A DNA stretch of 64,000 bases from an uncultured Erythrobacter sp. (GTDB lineage: Bacteria > Pseudomonadota > Alphaproteobacteria > Sphingomonadales > Sphingomonadaceae): the NCBI RefSeq assembly GCF_947497915.1, contig NZ_CANMIJ010000001.1, forward strand, positions 721,501 to 785,500. Direction: 5' to 3'. Positions 1 through 9,490 of the stretch are shown in pieces. The notes under the pieces were generated by a model. The model had not been told where the DNA came from, made no database searches, and was given only the letters and a program-made list of their open reading frames with translations. A program made the position numbers and the translations under genes. Numbering within the stretch: the first letter of the stretch is position 1; each line of letters starts with the position of its first letter.

Positions 1-1
1 A

Positions 2-547
2 AATGCGGCGCTTACGGTGCGGTATGACCATCCATTGCCTCCTCTTGTGGCGACCAGTGAATTGGCCAATCAGGCACGCGAAGCGGCACGGGTCGAATTG
101 CTTGAAGACGGGCCGATACCCGATCTTCCCTTTGCATCAGGAGGCGACGCGTCGGCCGATCTCGCAACGCTGACAAAGGCCGATGCGATGCTCACCGCCG
201 CCGGAGGGGCTGCGGAATGTGCAGGCGCGCTGGAAGCCGGACTAAAGTGGTCGGTTGATATGCCGGGGCCATCGAAAATTATGCCCCATGGATTGGTGCG
301 GCAAGCCGCCGGCGTGTCGAACGGTGTCTGCGATGCGCGGATCGTGCGCTATCTGACGCCGGTCGATATCGAAGATGCGCTGGGATACCACTTTGCCCTC
401 GCGGATCGTGCACGGCTGCGTCCGGTCCGATTTGAAACGCCAGAGCAAGCTGTTGTCGGAGATGGCCGAAATGAGCAGTTGGTCGTGCATGTGCGCGAAG
501 GGACAGGCGGGATGACCGCTGTCGATCTGATTTACTGGGCCAAATAG
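2..547 (+). CDS. Conserved-looking hypothetical protein, C-terminal part
   Basis: The reading frame is open from the first bases of the window to a TAG at 545-547, giving about 181 visible residues. A GTG at 17 is only an internal valine candidate, because the frame continues upstream without a stop, so the true start probably lies outside the window. I recognise no domain. The visible part is soluble, with balanced composition, no membrane segment and a C-terminus ending in IYWAK. It converges on astD, whose stop lies 6 nt away. Function unknown. Confidence 0.6.
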   Translation, partial: NAALTVRYDHPLPPLVATSELANQAREAARVELLEDGPIPDLPFASGGDASADLATLTKADAMLTAAGGAAECAGALEAGLKWSVDMPGPSKIMPHGLVRQAAGVSNGVCDARIVRYLTPVDIEDALGYHFALADRARLRPVRFETPEQAVVGDGRNEQLVVHVREGTGGMTAVDLIYWAK

Positions 548-553
548 ACCGAG

Positions 554-1978
554 CTATTTCACATCGGGTTCTTTGACACCGACGGCGATATTCGCGCGCG
601 GTTGGTCCAACTCGTTACTGGCGACCGGATAGGCGCAGTAATCGGCAGCATAGAATGCCGCTGGCCGATGATTTCCTGATAGCCCGATGCCGCCAAATGG
701 CGCCGAAGATGATGCGCCGTTGGTGGGACGGTTCCAATTGATGATCCCTGCGCGGACATTGGCCCAGAAACGGGCGTAATCTTCTGGCGATCCACCGATG
801 AGCGACGCTGACAAGCCGAACCGTGTGTTGTTCGCCTCTGCAATAGCTGCATCAAGGTCGGCCACTCGGATAAGCTGCAAAATGGGGCCAAAAAGCTCAA
901 TATCGGGGCGATCCGGAATGTCGGTCGTATCGATGATCCCTGGCGTCAAAAATGGTTTGTCGGGATCGGGACGGCGCAAATGTGTGATCGGCTTTCCGCC
1001 CGCCGTCACCAGCGCTAAGAAACTGTCGCCCAGCCTATCAGCAGTATCATTGTCGATCACAGGGCCCATGAAGGGCTGCGGATCATCCAATGGATTGCCA
1101 ACCAGCAGGCTCTTGGTCAGTTTCTTGAGCTCCTCAGTGATCGCATCGACCATGGAATCTACGACGATCAATCGCCGCGCGGCTGTGCAACGCTGGCCTG
1201 CCGTGGTGAAGGCACTCTGCACGATCAATGCGGCGGCATCTTTCACCAAAGGCGTATCTGTAATCACAATCGGATTATTGCCGCCCATTTCCAGCGCGAC
1301 AATTTTTCCCGGATTGGTCGCCAATTTGCGATTGATCGCGATTCCCGCCTGTGATGATCCTGTGAACAAGACCCCGTCAATACCCGGATGCGCGACCAGC
1401 GCTTTGCCTTCAGCAGGTCCGCCAATTACAAGCTGAACCACTCCGTCGGGAAAGCCGGCTTTGCGGAAACACTCAGTAAGCGCCGCGCCCACTGCGGGTG
1501 TTTTCTCCGATGGTTTGAACAGCACGACATTGCCAGCAATCAGCGCGGGGATCATGTGGCCATTCGGCAGGTGCGCGGGGAAGTTATACGGCCCCAGCAC
1601 CGCCATGGCGCCGTGCGGCTTATGACGCAAAGCAGCCGTGCCGTTGAGCGCGCTATCAAGCTTTTTCTTACCCGTGCGTTCAGCACATGCGGTTACCGAA
1701 ATATCGACCTTATTGATGACGGCTTCAACTTCGGTTTTGGCTTCCCACAAAGGCTTCCCGGCTTCGCGGGCGATCAATTCCGCAATGCCGTCTGCTTCGG
1801 CGCGGACTTCGTTGGCGAAACGGCGCGCAAGTTCCACTCTGTTGGCAAGCGGGCGGGCAGCCCATTCGGGAAAGGCGCGCCGGGCCGCGCTAACAGCTGA
1901 ATCGACATCGCCATGCTCGCCGCGCCACAATTCATCGCCGGTGGCAGGATCGTAGGAAATCAGCGTCGTTTCAGTCAC
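554..1978 (-). CDS. astD: N-succinylglutamate 5-semialdehyde dehydrogenase
   Basis: NAD-dependent aldehyde dehydrogenase of the AstD type, the fourth step of the arginine succinyltransferase (AST) pathway of arginine catabolism. The 474 residues carry the AstD-typical GPYNFPAHLPNGH segment (about residue 129), LEMGGNNP with the catalytic Glu (about 229) and TTAGQRCTAAR with the catalytic Cys (about 264). I chose GTG at 1978, preceded by a GGGGAAAG ribosome site, because a longer open frame to 2224 adds 82 residues that do not look like this family and run into selO. No other ast gene is in the window. A general semialdehyde dehydrogenase is the alternative, but the motifs favour AstD. Confidence 0.88.
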   Translation of the reverse strand: MTETTLISYDPATGDELWRGEHGDVDSAVSAARRAFPEWAARPLANRVELARRFANEVRAEADGIAELIAREAGKPLWEAKTEVEAVINKVDISVTACAERTGKKKLDSALNGTAALRHKPHGAMAVLGPYNFPAHLPNGHMIPALIAGNVVLFKPSEKTPAVGAALTECFRKAGFPDGVVQLVIGGPAEGKALVAHPGIDGVLFTGSSQAGIAINRKLATNPGKIVALEMGGNNPIVITDTPLVKDAAALIVQSAFTTAGQRCTAARRLIVVDSMVDAITEELKKLTKSLLVGNPLDDPQPFMGPVIDNDTADRLGDSFLALVTAGGKPITHLRRPDPDKPFLTPGIIDTTDIPDRPDIELFGPILQLIRVADLDAAIAEANNTRFGLSASLIGGSPEDYARFWANVRAGIINWNRPTNGASSSAPFGGIGLSGNHRPAAFYAADYCAYPVASNELDQPRANIAVGVKEPDVK

Positions 1979-2136
1979 TCTAGGAATCTTTCCCCATGTG
2001 TTTGACCCAATCATCGGCCCATCGCACGTTTGTGAGATCAGGTAACGGCGGTTTACACCTATGAAAAGGGCAACACCCGATTTTACAACCGCATTGAGTG
2101 CGACAATTGGCTCCGATTTGGCGGCAATCGAGTGTT

Positions 2137-3537
2137 TTATGCGTGGCCAGAAGGTTTCGGCGGTTCGCCGTGTGCCTGTCCCATGCGGCGTAACCGTGCG
2201 ACTTTGGATTGAAGCGGCCCCCAATCATCATCGTCGGCAATGGCTGACCAGATGGCCTCGACCTCTTCGATCAACATGCTTTGCGGTGCTTCGTCGGACC
2301 AATATTCGTGGGAGCTATCGGTTGGTTTGTAGCCGGAAAGGGCCTCGGCCAATTCGCCTGCCGGATCACCTCGTCCCCCGCGGTGGGCGAAGAAGAATGC
2401 ATCTGGTCCGATTTTGCTATCCCGCATCGCCTGTTCGCACGCGCCAACCAATGCTGTGTCGGTATCGCTGCCGCGCGGCTCAACGCCCAAACGCCAGCAC
2501 CACCGCCGCGCGATCGCCGCCATGTAAAGCTCTCCAAAACGGTTCATCGCCGCAACCAACGGCTCGCTATCGGCAAGCAAGCGCAGCGCCACGGCGAGCT
2601 GGCCGCAATTCCAATGCAGTGCCTCAGGCTGGCGGCCAAAGGCGTAAAGCCCGCTATGGTCGAAATAAGCAGCGGTAAATCCGGGGTCCCATGTCGGCAG
2701 CCAGCGCCATGGGCCGTAGTCGAAGCTTTCACCGGTGATGTTCATATTATCGGTGTTGAGCACCCCGTGAACAAAGCCTGCGGCCATATAGCTGGCGGCG
2801 AGATCGGCCATCCGCTCGACCACCTGATGCAGCAATATAACGGCTGGTTCATCGCGTCCCGGTGCATCGTCAGGGGGCATCGGGCCGGGAAAATGTGAGA
2901 GGCAATAGGACACCAGCGCCTCCATTTGCTCCGTCTCCTCATGCGCCAGAAGCCGCTGGAATGTGCCGATTCGGATATGCGAATGGCTAAGGCGCACCAT
3001 CACGGCAGATCGTGCGGGAGAGGGTTCATCCTCGCGGTGCAGTTTCTCGCCGGTTTCGATGATAGAGAATGTTTTGGACGTGTTTGCGCCGAGCGCCTCT
3101 AGCATTTCTGTCGCCAGAATTTCGCGAACTCCGCCTTTCAGCGTCAGCCGTCCATCGCCCATCCTGCTAAAGGGTGTTTGGCCAGAGCCTTTCGTGCCCA
3201 AATCCATCAGCCTGCCATTGCCGTCGCGCATTTGCGCGAACAGAAAGCCGCGCCCGTCGCCGATTTCAGGGTTATATACGCGGAACTGATGGCCGTGATA
3301 TTTCAACGCGAGCGGTTGAGGTAGATTGCCATCCAGCGGTTTGAACCGCCCGAAATGCTTCGCCCATGTCTCATCGTCCAGATGATCTAGACCGACGCTG
3401 GCCGCCCAGCGATCATTGCGGAAACGCACAGCGGTTTGCGGGAAATCAGCAGCGTCCACCGGAGAGGCTATCCAATCGGACAGCTCAGCAATGGCAGGGT
3501 CGGCGCGATATTCGGAAGGTTGCGGTTCGGAGCGCAT
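2137..3537 (-). CDS. selO: Protein adenylyltransferase SelO (YdiU/UPF0061)
   Basis: Pseudokinase-fold enzyme that AMPylates Ser/Thr/Tyr residues of redox-related proteins, as established for the E. coli and human homologues. Visible motifs are GTKGSGQTPFSR (about residue 114), HGVLNTDNMN (about 257) and FDYGP (about 272), the last two being the metal- and nucleotide-binding segments of the family. At 466 residues it is near the usual bacterial length. The ATG at 3537 starts the family-like sequence. A longer frame to 3621 adds a Cys/Pro-rich stretch and overlaps the divergent hydrolase, so it was rejected. The C-terminus has no Cys or selenocysteine of the kind seen in eukaryotic SelO. It lies upstream of astD on the same strand with a 158-nt gap. 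Confidence 0.92.
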   Translation of the reverse strand: MRSEPQPSEYRADPAIAELSDWIASPVDAADFPQTAVRFRNDRWAASVGLDHLDDETWAKHFGRFKPLDGNLPQPLALKYHGHQFRVYNPEIGDGRGFLFAQMRDGNGRLMDLGTKGSGQTPFSRMGDGRLTLKGGVREILATEMLEALGANTSKTFSIIETGEKLHREDEPSPARSAVMVRLSHSHIRIGTFQRLLAHEETEQMEALVSYCLSHFPGPMPPDDAPGRDEPAVILLHQVVERMADLAASYMAAGFVHGVLNTDNMNITGESFDYGPWRWLPTWDPGFTAAYFDHSGLYAFGRQPEALHWNCGQLAVALRLLADSEPLVAAMNRFGELYMAAIARRWCWRLGVEPRGSDTDTALVGACEQAMRDSKIGPDAFFFAHRGGRGDPAGELAEALSGYKPTDSSHEYWSDEAPQSMLIEEVEAIWSAIADDDDWGPLQSKVARLRRMGQAHGEPPKPSGHA

Positions 3538-3614
3538 ATCGCGATAGTGGGGGCAAGGGCACGCGGGCGCAAGCGCGCAGGCCAGACTAATTTCGCAAAG
3601 GACATGCGCCGGAC

Positions 3615-4478
3615 ATGGCATCGCACTACGAAGATCGCTTTTGGACGAGCGAGGACGGGCTCAATCTGCATTACCGCGACTATGCGGGGCCGGACGGATA
3701 TCACGGGCCGCCTGTCCTCTGCATGCACGGCCTAACTCGCAATGCGCGCGATTTCGCCGACCTTGCAGAGCATCTGTGCGAAACGCGCCGTGTGATCGTG
3801 CCTGAAATGCGCGGACGCGGCATGAGCGATTATGCGCCTTCGTGGGAAACCTACAATCCGATGCAATATGTTGGTGACGTAGAGAGATTGCTCGCGGAAC
3901 AGGGGATCGAGCAATTCATATCTGTTGGCACGTCCATGGGCGGGCTGATGACGATGCTGATGGCGGCGGCAAAGCCGGGACGGATCGCCGCGCTGGTGAT
4001 GAACGATATCGGGCCGGAAATTGACCCATCGGGTATTGAGCGGATTGGCACCTATGTGGGGCAGGGGGGCAGCTACCCCACTTGGATACACGCAGCGCGA
4101 TCGCTGGGCGATGTCCATGGCAATTCGTTCCCTGACTATACTCTTGATAAGTGGCTCGAAATGGCGAAACGCACGTTAGTCGTCAGCCAGAATGGCCGGA
4201 TCAGCTATGATTACGACATGGCCATTGCTGAACCGTTCAAGCAGGCAGGCAATGCCGCGCCACCGAACCTTTGGCTTGCCTATGAGGCGCTCAAAAATGT
4301 GCCCATGGTGCTGGTGCGCGGCAAACTTTCCGATTTGCTGACCCCGGAAACGGTGGCTCAGATGGGAGCGCGCAATCCGGCGATGACGACGGTGACGGTG
4401 CCGCGTGTGGGCCATGCGCCGACGCTGGACGAGCCGGAAGCCCGCGCGGCGATTGATGCATTGCTGGCGGGTGTCTGA
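3615..4478 (+). CDS. Alpha/beta-fold hydrolase
   Basis: 287-residue alpha/beta hydrolase of the lipase/esterase/lactonase superfamily. The nucleophile elbow GTSMGG places the Ser at about residue 107. Candidate acid and base are Asp239 (GKLSDLLTP) and His266 (VGHAPTLDE), and the oxyanion segment is CMHGLTRNARDF. The substrate cannot be read from the sequence. The stop overlaps the start of the downstream glycosyltransferase (TGATG at 4476-4480), so the two are probably co-translated. It is divergent from selO, with about 77 nt between starts for both promoters. Confidence 0.85.
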   Translation: MASHYEDRFWTSEDGLNLHYRDYAGPDGYHGPPVLCMHGLTRNARDFADLAEHLCETRRVIVPEMRGRGMSDYAPSWETYNPMQYVGDVERLLAEQGIEQFISVGTSMGGLMTMLMAAAKPGRIAALVMNDIGPEIDPSGIERIGTYVGQGGSYPTWIHAARSLGDVHGNSFPDYTLDKWLEMAKRTLVVSQNGRISYDYDMAIAEPFKQAGNAAPPNLWLAYEALKNVPMVLVRGKLSDLLTPETVAQMGARNPAMTTVTVPRVGHAPTLDEPEARAAIDALLAGV

Positions 4479-5623
4479 TGGCGGAACCCGCAAAAATTCT
4501 GCACTGCCATTCGACATTTTCGGCGGGCGGCAAAGAGGTGCGCTGCGCCAAATTGATCAACGAATTTGGCAAAGGTCTGACGCACCATATCGTTTCTGCA
4601 ATGCCAGAACAGATGGGTGCAAGATCGCTGATCGACCGTACCCGCGCGCTGGTCGGCTATCCTGATAATTTTCCATCGCTTACCGGTCGTCCGACACCGG
4701 GCCGCCTTGTCGCAATCGCGCAGGCTCTGAAGGCATATGACCTCATTCTAACCTACAATTGGGGCGCGATGGATGTGGTGATGGCCCACACCGTGTTCGC
4801 GCAGCAATTCGATCTGCCCCCGCTAATCCATCACGAAGATGGCTTTAACGAGGATGAGGCGCATCAGTTGAAATTCTCGCGCAATTGGTATCGCCGGATT
4901 GCATTGGGCCGCGCGCATTCTCTGATCGTACCGAGTGACACGCTGGAAAAGATCGCGCTCAACGCTTGGAAACAGCCGCGCGACCGGATTGTGCGCATTC
5001 CCAACGGCATCGACACCAAAGCTTTTGCTCGCAAGCCCGATCCGAAAAAGCTGCGCCTTGTAAAGCGCGAGGGTGAGCAATGGGTCGGCACGCTTGCTGG
5101 CCTGCGCGTGGTGAAGCAATTGCCCATGCTGGTCGAAGCGGTCGCCAATCTGCCGGAGAACTGGCATTTGGTAATTCTGGGCGAGGGGCCGGAGCGCGAT
5201 GCGATCCAAGAAGCCGCGGTTCGCGCAGATATCAGCCACCGCGTGCATTTGCCCGGTGCAATCGAAGATCCGTCTGCTGTGATCGGCATGTTCGATATTT
5301 TCGCGCTTTCGTCCAAATCCGAACAATTCCCGCTTTCCGTGGTTGAAGCGATGGCGGCTGGTCTGCCTGTCGCTGCGCCCGATGTGGGTGATGTGAAAAG
5401 CATCGTGTCAAAGGAAAACCGCCCTTACATCTCCGTGCGCGATGATGCGCACGCGCTTTGGTCAATGCTCGCAGATCTTGTCGAAGCCCCTGAATTGCGA
5501 GCGGAAATCGGCAAAGCAAACCGCGCAAAGGCGCGTGAATTGTTCGACGTATCGCGGATGGTTGCGCGTTACAGCGACCTCTATTCGGCAGCGCTAAATG
5601 GCAAATGGAGCGGCGTGAAATAG
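4478..5623 (+). CDS. Glycosyltransferase family 4 (GT-B fold)
   Basis: 381-residue retaining glycosyltransferase. The N-terminal acceptor domain begins ILHCHSTFSAGGKE. The hinge and donor domain carries RIPNGID (about residue 165), the GEGPERD loop and the donor-binding stretch SEQFPLSVVEAMAAGLPVAAPDVG (about 270-290), typical of the glycosyl transferase group 1 domain. There is no signal peptide, so it is presumably cytoplasmic or membrane-associated and works on polysaccharide or glycolipid. Translation is coupled to the hydrolase by a TGATG overlap. Donor and acceptor sugars are unknown. Confidence 0.87.
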   Translation: MAEPAKILHCHSTFSAGGKEVRCAKLINEFGKGLTHHIVSAMPEQMGARSLIDRTRALVGYPDNFPSLTGRPTPGRLVAIAQALKAYDLILTYNWGAMDVVMAHTVFAQQFDLPPLIHHEDGFNEDEAHQLKFSRNWYRRIALGRAHSLIVPSDTLEKIALNAWKQPRDRIVRIPNGIDTKAFARKPDPKKLRLVKREGEQWVGTLAGLRVVKQLPMLVEAVANLPENWHLVILGEGPERDAIQEAAVRADISHRVHLPGAIEDPSAVIGMFDIFALSSKSEQFPLSVVEAMAAGLPVAAPDVGDVKSIVSKENRPYISVRDDAHALWSMLADLVEAPELRAEIGKANRAKARELFDVSRMVARYSDLYSAALNGKWSGVK

Positions 5624-5787
5624 GGCCGCACCAAACGCGCTTCACCCGTCATTCAAGTTTGCGTGGGCAATTTTGGATGAATTGAGACGGGGAGAGCAAA
5701 GCCCCGCAAGCGAGCGCGGCATTGCGGAAGATCGCAGGCCCGCCTAAAGACGCGCAAACACTGAAATGGCATGAGGAATAGAGCCCC

Positions 5788-6579
5788 GTGGCGCTCAAAC
5801 CGACCGGTTCGAATAAAACACCGTCAGTCACTGTCGAAGATACCACCCCTGAGGATGAAATCCTCATGCGGGAAATCGATGATGCAGTGCGTCAGGACGA
5901 TGCAACGCAATTTTTCCAGAAATACGGCGTTATGTTGGGCAGCGCACTCGCGCTCGTCCTCACCGCGTTCGGCGGATATCTGGTTTGGGACAATTACCGC
6001 GAAAGCGGGATGGAGGCTCAATCCGAAACGCTGGTCAAGGCGCTAGACCAATCCGAGGCTGGTGATTTTGCCGCGATTGATGAAACCGTTGCTGATCTGA
6101 CAACGTCGGACAATGACGCTGCACGCACTTCGGCGCGTTTCATGCAGGCCGCTGCGGCGTTGCAACAGGATGATACGGCTAAGGCGGTCGAGCTATACGG
6201 CGCGATTGCCAGTGATGAGAACGCGCCATCGGCGCTGCGCGATCTTGCCCGTGTGCGCGAAGTTGCAACCAATTTTGACGACCGCGAGCCTGCGGATATC
6301 ATTGCGAAGCTGAAAGACCTCGCCGTGCCCGGCAATGCATTTTTCGGTAGCGCGGGCGAACTGACCGCGATTGCACATCTCGAAGCGGGCAACCGCGATG
6401 CAGCAGGCGCGCTGTTTGGCCAAATCGCGAAAGACGAAGAACAGCCCGAAACTCTGCGTTCGCGCGCTCGCCAAATGGCGGGCCTGCTGGGCGTGGACGC
6501 GGTAGAAGATGTGGATGCGCTGCTTGAGGATCAAGGGATCGATCCGGAAGCCGGCCTTGCCCCGCAAGGGCAGCCATAA
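5788..6579 (+). CDS. YfgM-like single-pass TPR protein
   Basis: 263-residue protein with a short cytoplasmic N-terminus, one membrane segment at about 47-66 (GVMLGSALALVLTAFGGYLV) and a periplasmic helical domain rich in Ala and Asp with TPR-like spacing. This architecture matches the YfgM/tetratricopeptide family encoded next to bamB, linked in E. coli to SecYEG and periplasmic chaperones. The start is GTG at 5788 with GAGGA 11 nt upstream. bamB follows after 55 nt, supporting a shared operon. The 164-nt region before it shows nothing recognisable. Confidence 0.75.
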   Translation: MALKPTGSNKTPSVTVEDTTPEDEILMREIDDAVRQDDATQFFQKYGVMLGSALALVLTAFGGYLVWDNYRESGMEAQSETLVKALDQSEAGDFAAIDETVADLTTSDNDAARTSARFMQAAAALQQDDTAKAVELYGAIASDENAPSALRDLARVREVATNFDDREPADIIAKLKDLAVPGNAFFGSAGELTAIAHLEAGNRDAAGALFGQIAKDEEQPETLRSRARQMAGLLGVDAVEDVDALLEDQGIDPEAGLAPQGQP

Positions 6580-6634
6580 CCGTAATCAGTCGCCGTAACT
6601 GGCGCATTTGAATTCTTGCTTGGACGGACACATG

Positions 6635-7960
6635 ATGAAACTGCAATCCTCAATTCGCAACGCTTTGGTCGCAGGCGCTATGGCCGCTGTTTTGACCGGC
6701 TGTGCGGGCGACAAGAGAACGACGCCTACGGTTGGCGAGCGTATGCCGATCCTCTCGCGCATCGAAAGCGGTGCGGTGGTCGATCCGGCACTTGCGGGTG
6801 TGAGCGTTGTTCTTCCCCCGGCGCAGGCTAATGCCGAATGGGCGCAGGTCGGCGGATCGGCGAGCAAGTCTTACGGTCACCTTGCATTGGGCGAAAACCC
6901 TGTTCGCGCCTGGTCGGCCAGCGTCGCAGGCTCATCAAATCGTGTCCGTTTGGCAGCAGCGCCCGTCATTGGCGCTGGCAAAGTTTTTGCGGTTGGTTCT
7001 GACGGCACGATCCACGCGTTCGACAAAGACACCGGTGCGACCGTCTGGCGTTCCGATGCGGTGATGGAAGACGACATGCGCCCATCCGCATTTGGCGGCG
7101 GGGTCAGTTTCGACAATGGCCGTCTATATGCAACCAATGGTGCAGGCGAAGTCAAAGCGTTGGTCGCGGAAACGGGCGAGCAAATTTGGAAAGTCCAGCC
7201 CGCTGGCCCGCTGCGCGGATCGCCGACAATCGCGTTTGGCCAGATTTTTGTCATGACGCAGGACAATCAGATCATCTCGCTAAGCGCGGCTGATGGTTCG
7301 CAGATTTGGGACGAATCCGGCTCCACTGCGCAATCCGGCGTGTTCGGCGTTGCGGCTCCTGCTGCTGGCCAAGGCACAGTGATCGCAGGCTATTCCAGCG
7401 GCGAATTGAACGCGTATCGTTATGAAAATGGCCGCACGCTGTGGGCTGACGCCTTGGCGCGGACAAATATCTCAACACAAGTTGGCTCGCTCACCGATAT
7501 TGACGCCGATCCAATCATCGATTCTGGCCGGGTCTATGCGCTGGGTCAGGGTGGGCGTATGGCGGCTTACGAGCTTGTTACTGGTCAGCGTATCTGGGAA
7601 CTGAACCTTGCGGGCATCTCCACCCCGGCGATTGCGGGCGAATGGATTTTCACGCTGACAGATGATGCGCGTCTTCTCGCGATTGCCCGGTCGAGCGGCC
7701 GCGTCCGCTGGATCACTCAGATGCAGCCATATCGCAACGTTGAAAAGAAGAAGGACCCGATCTTCTGGACTGGCCCCGTGCTCGCCGGAAATCACCTGTG
7801 GGTGGCGAGTTCGCGCGGCGAAGTGTGGAAGATCAGCGCGGGCGAAGGCTCCTCACAGCTTTTCGCTGAGATCGACAGTCCTGTCAGCCTGCCTCCGGTG
7901 GTAGCCGATGGTAAGCTCTTCATCCTCGACGACAACGGAACAATCCACGCCTGGCGTTGA
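6635..7960 (+). CDS. bamB: Outer membrane protein assembly factor BamB
   Basis: Lipoprotein subunit of the BAM complex that inserts beta-barrel proteins into the outer membrane. The N-terminus is a lipoprotein signal with lipobox LTGC (Cys at about residue 23). The rest is an eight-bladed PQQ-type beta-propeller, seen as repeated units such as DGTIHAFDKDTGATVWRS, LVAETGEQIWKV and LSAADGSQIWDE. The 441 residues from ATG 6635 are placed 6 nt after a GGACGGA ribosome site. ATG 6632 and TTG 6608 are in frame but fit less well. It follows the YfgM-like gene, the conserved neighbourhood. der, often the next gene elsewhere, is absent here. Confidence 0.88.
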   Translation: MKLQSSIRNALVAGAMAAVLTGCAGDKRTTPTVGERMPILSRIESGAVVDPALAGVSVVLPPAQANAEWAQVGGSASKSYGHLALGENPVRAWSASVAGSSNRVRLAAAPVIGAGKVFAVGSDGTIHAFDKDTGATVWRSDAVMEDDMRPSAFGGGVSFDNGRLYATNGAGEVKALVAETGEQIWKVQPAGPLRGSPTIAFGQIFVMTQDNQIISLSAADGSQIWDESGSTAQSGVFGVAAPAAGQGTVIAGYSSGELNAYRYENGRTLWADALARTNISTQVGSLTDIDADPIIDSGRVYALGQGGRMAAYELVTGQRIWELNLAGISTPAIAGEWIFTLTDDARLLAIARSSGRVRWITQMQPYRNVEKKKDPIFWTGPVLAGNHLWVASSRGEVWKISAGEGSSQLFAEIDSPVSLPPVVADGKLFILDDNGTIHAWR

Positions 7961-8078
7961 TTTTGGCAGGATAGGGCGGATGGCAGAGGTTTAACCTCTC
8001 AGCGTCGCCTGTACCGCCTTTGGACGCGGCTGGATTGCAACCGGCCTGTTAACCCTTTTGCGCTATGGCCAAGTGGTC

Positions 8079-9488
8079 ATGAGCGCGGAAACTCCAATCC
8101 CTGCGGTCGCAACCAAAAGCGAGCCGCCCGAAAGCGACGTATCGGCGGGCGTAGGCCTTGCCGGATTGCTTGGCTTGGTCGGCTGGATTGCATTCTGCCG
8201 CGCCTTTCCGCTTATCTCTGAGACATTCGGCTTTTCAGGCGAGTTTTCACCCGAACGCGGTGTTCTTTCAGGCCCGTACTCGGCGTTGGCGGCGCTGCTG
8301 TTTGTCGCTGGGCCGATGGCTGTCTGGTCAATTCTGGTCGACAAAGTGCATTTGCGCCCATCCACTGGGATCAACTGGTCGCTCAAACGTAGCATCGCCG
8401 ATGTCATTCCGGTGTCGAGCGTGAAAATCATGGGCATCTGGGCGACTTATGCCGTGCTCGCCGGCCTGTACGGTTTGGGGCGGTGGTATTGGGACGGATC
8501 GTATCTGTTCGCGATGGAAGTGTTATCAGCCGCGGTGATCCCGATTGTCGTGCTCGCAGTGCCATATATCGTCTGGATCGACCGGTTCATGATCAATCCC
8601 AAAGACGCGAGCTGGCATTTTGGCGCCATGATTTTCGGGCGTGATGAATGGGACAGCGAGCAGGTAAAAAAACACTGGCGTGCGTGGCTGATCAAAGGTT
8701 TCTTCGGCGCATTTATGATCTCGATCCTGCCAGGCGGCTTCGCCTTTGTGGTCGAGGCTGATCCTTCAGTCGTTTTCAGCAATCCGGTGGAGATCGCTGG
8801 TCTCATGATCACCGTGCTTTTCATGATCGATGTGATGATCGGAACGGTCGGCTATCTCTTCACCTTGCGCCCGCTGGATGCGCATATCCGATCGGGCAAT
8901 CCGTTTCTGGGCGGCTGGATCGCGGCGCTGATCTGTTACCCGCCATTCGTGTGGGGCATTATCGGCAATAACAGCCAGATTATCGGCTATGAAAACGGCA
9001 CTGCGAAATGGGATTACTGGATGGCTGACAGCGAAATGCTGCTGCTATTCTGGGGCGCATGGCTGGTCGTGCTGACGGCGATCTATGCGTGGGCCACGGT
9101 TGCATTCGGCATCCGTTTTTCAAACCTGACATATCGCGGTGTTTTGACCAACGGCCCGTATCGCTACACGCGCCATCCCGCTTATCTGTCGAAGAACCTG
9201 TATTGGTGGTGTCTGCACTTGCCATTTCTGGTCACCAGCGGATCGCCCGCAGAGGCCATTCGCAACTGCTTTTTCCTGCTGATCGTGAACGCTATTTATT
9301 ACTGGCGCGCGCGGACAGAAGAGGCCCATATGCTCGCCGAAGACTCGAAATACCGCGAGTATTATGACTGGATGGAATATAACGGAATAATCACCGCGCC
9401 TCTCGCACGGGCAAAGCGCCGCTTGCTTGGCCGGAACGGCGAACGGGGCGGGCCAGCCGAAGAGGCCGCGCCCGAACCCGCTGAATAG
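8079..9488 (+). CDS. Polytopic membrane protein with ICMT/PEMT-type methyltransferase C-terminus
   Basis: 469-residue membrane protein with about 9-10 hydrophobic segments. The last 130 residues carry the isoprenylcysteine/phospholipid methyltransferase signature GPYRYTRHPAYLSKN followed by YYWRARTEEAHMLAEDSKYREYY, which in this superfamily binds S-adenosylmethionine at the membrane face. The N-terminal two thirds are extra transmembrane helices not found in minimal ICMT proteins. The ATG at 8079 is preferred; a TTG at 8058 is in frame upstream. The tail is charged (RNGERGGPAEEAAPEPAE). The methyl acceptor, lipid or protein, cannot be told. Confidence 0.75.
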   Translation: MSAETPIPAVATKSEPPESDVSAGVGLAGLLGLVGWIAFCRAFPLISETFGFSGEFSPERGVLSGPYSALAALLFVAGPMAVWSILVDKVHLRPSTGINWSLKRSIADVIPVSSVKIMGIWATYAVLAGLYGLGRWYWDGSYLFAMEVLSAAVIPIVVLAVPYIVWIDRFMINPKDASWHFGAMIFGRDEWDSEQVKKHWRAWLIKGFFGAFMISILPGGFAFVVEADPSVVFSNPVEIAGLMITVLFMIDVMIGTVGYLFTLRPLDAHIRSGNPFLGGWIAALICYPPFVWGIIGNNSQIIGYENGTAKWDYWMADSEMLLLFWGAWLVVLTAIYAWATVAFGIRFSNLTYRGVLTNGPYRYTRHPAYLSKNLYWWCLHLPFLVTSGSPAEAIRNCFFLLIVNAIYYWRARTEEAHMLAEDSKYREYYDWMEYNGIITAPLARAKRRLLGRNGERGGPAEEAAPEPAE

Positions 9489-9490
9489 CC

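Noticed and set aside
2137..2200. Selenocysteine at the SelO C-terminus
   Set aside because: The frame ends normally without an in-frame TGA plus SECIS-like hairpin; bacterial short SelO proteins usually lack it.
1979..2224. 82-residue N-terminal extension of the aldehyde dehydrogenase
   Set aside because: Not family-like and overlaps the selO end; GTG 1978 has a ribosome site and fits the usual length.
3538..3621. 28-residue extension of SelO with several Cys
   Set aside because: Overlaps the divergent hydrolase start and is not like known SelO N-termini.
7985..7999. Short palindrome AGAGGTTTAACCTCT after bamB
   Set aside because: Only a 7-bp arm with a one-base centre and no T tract; too little to call a terminator or operator.
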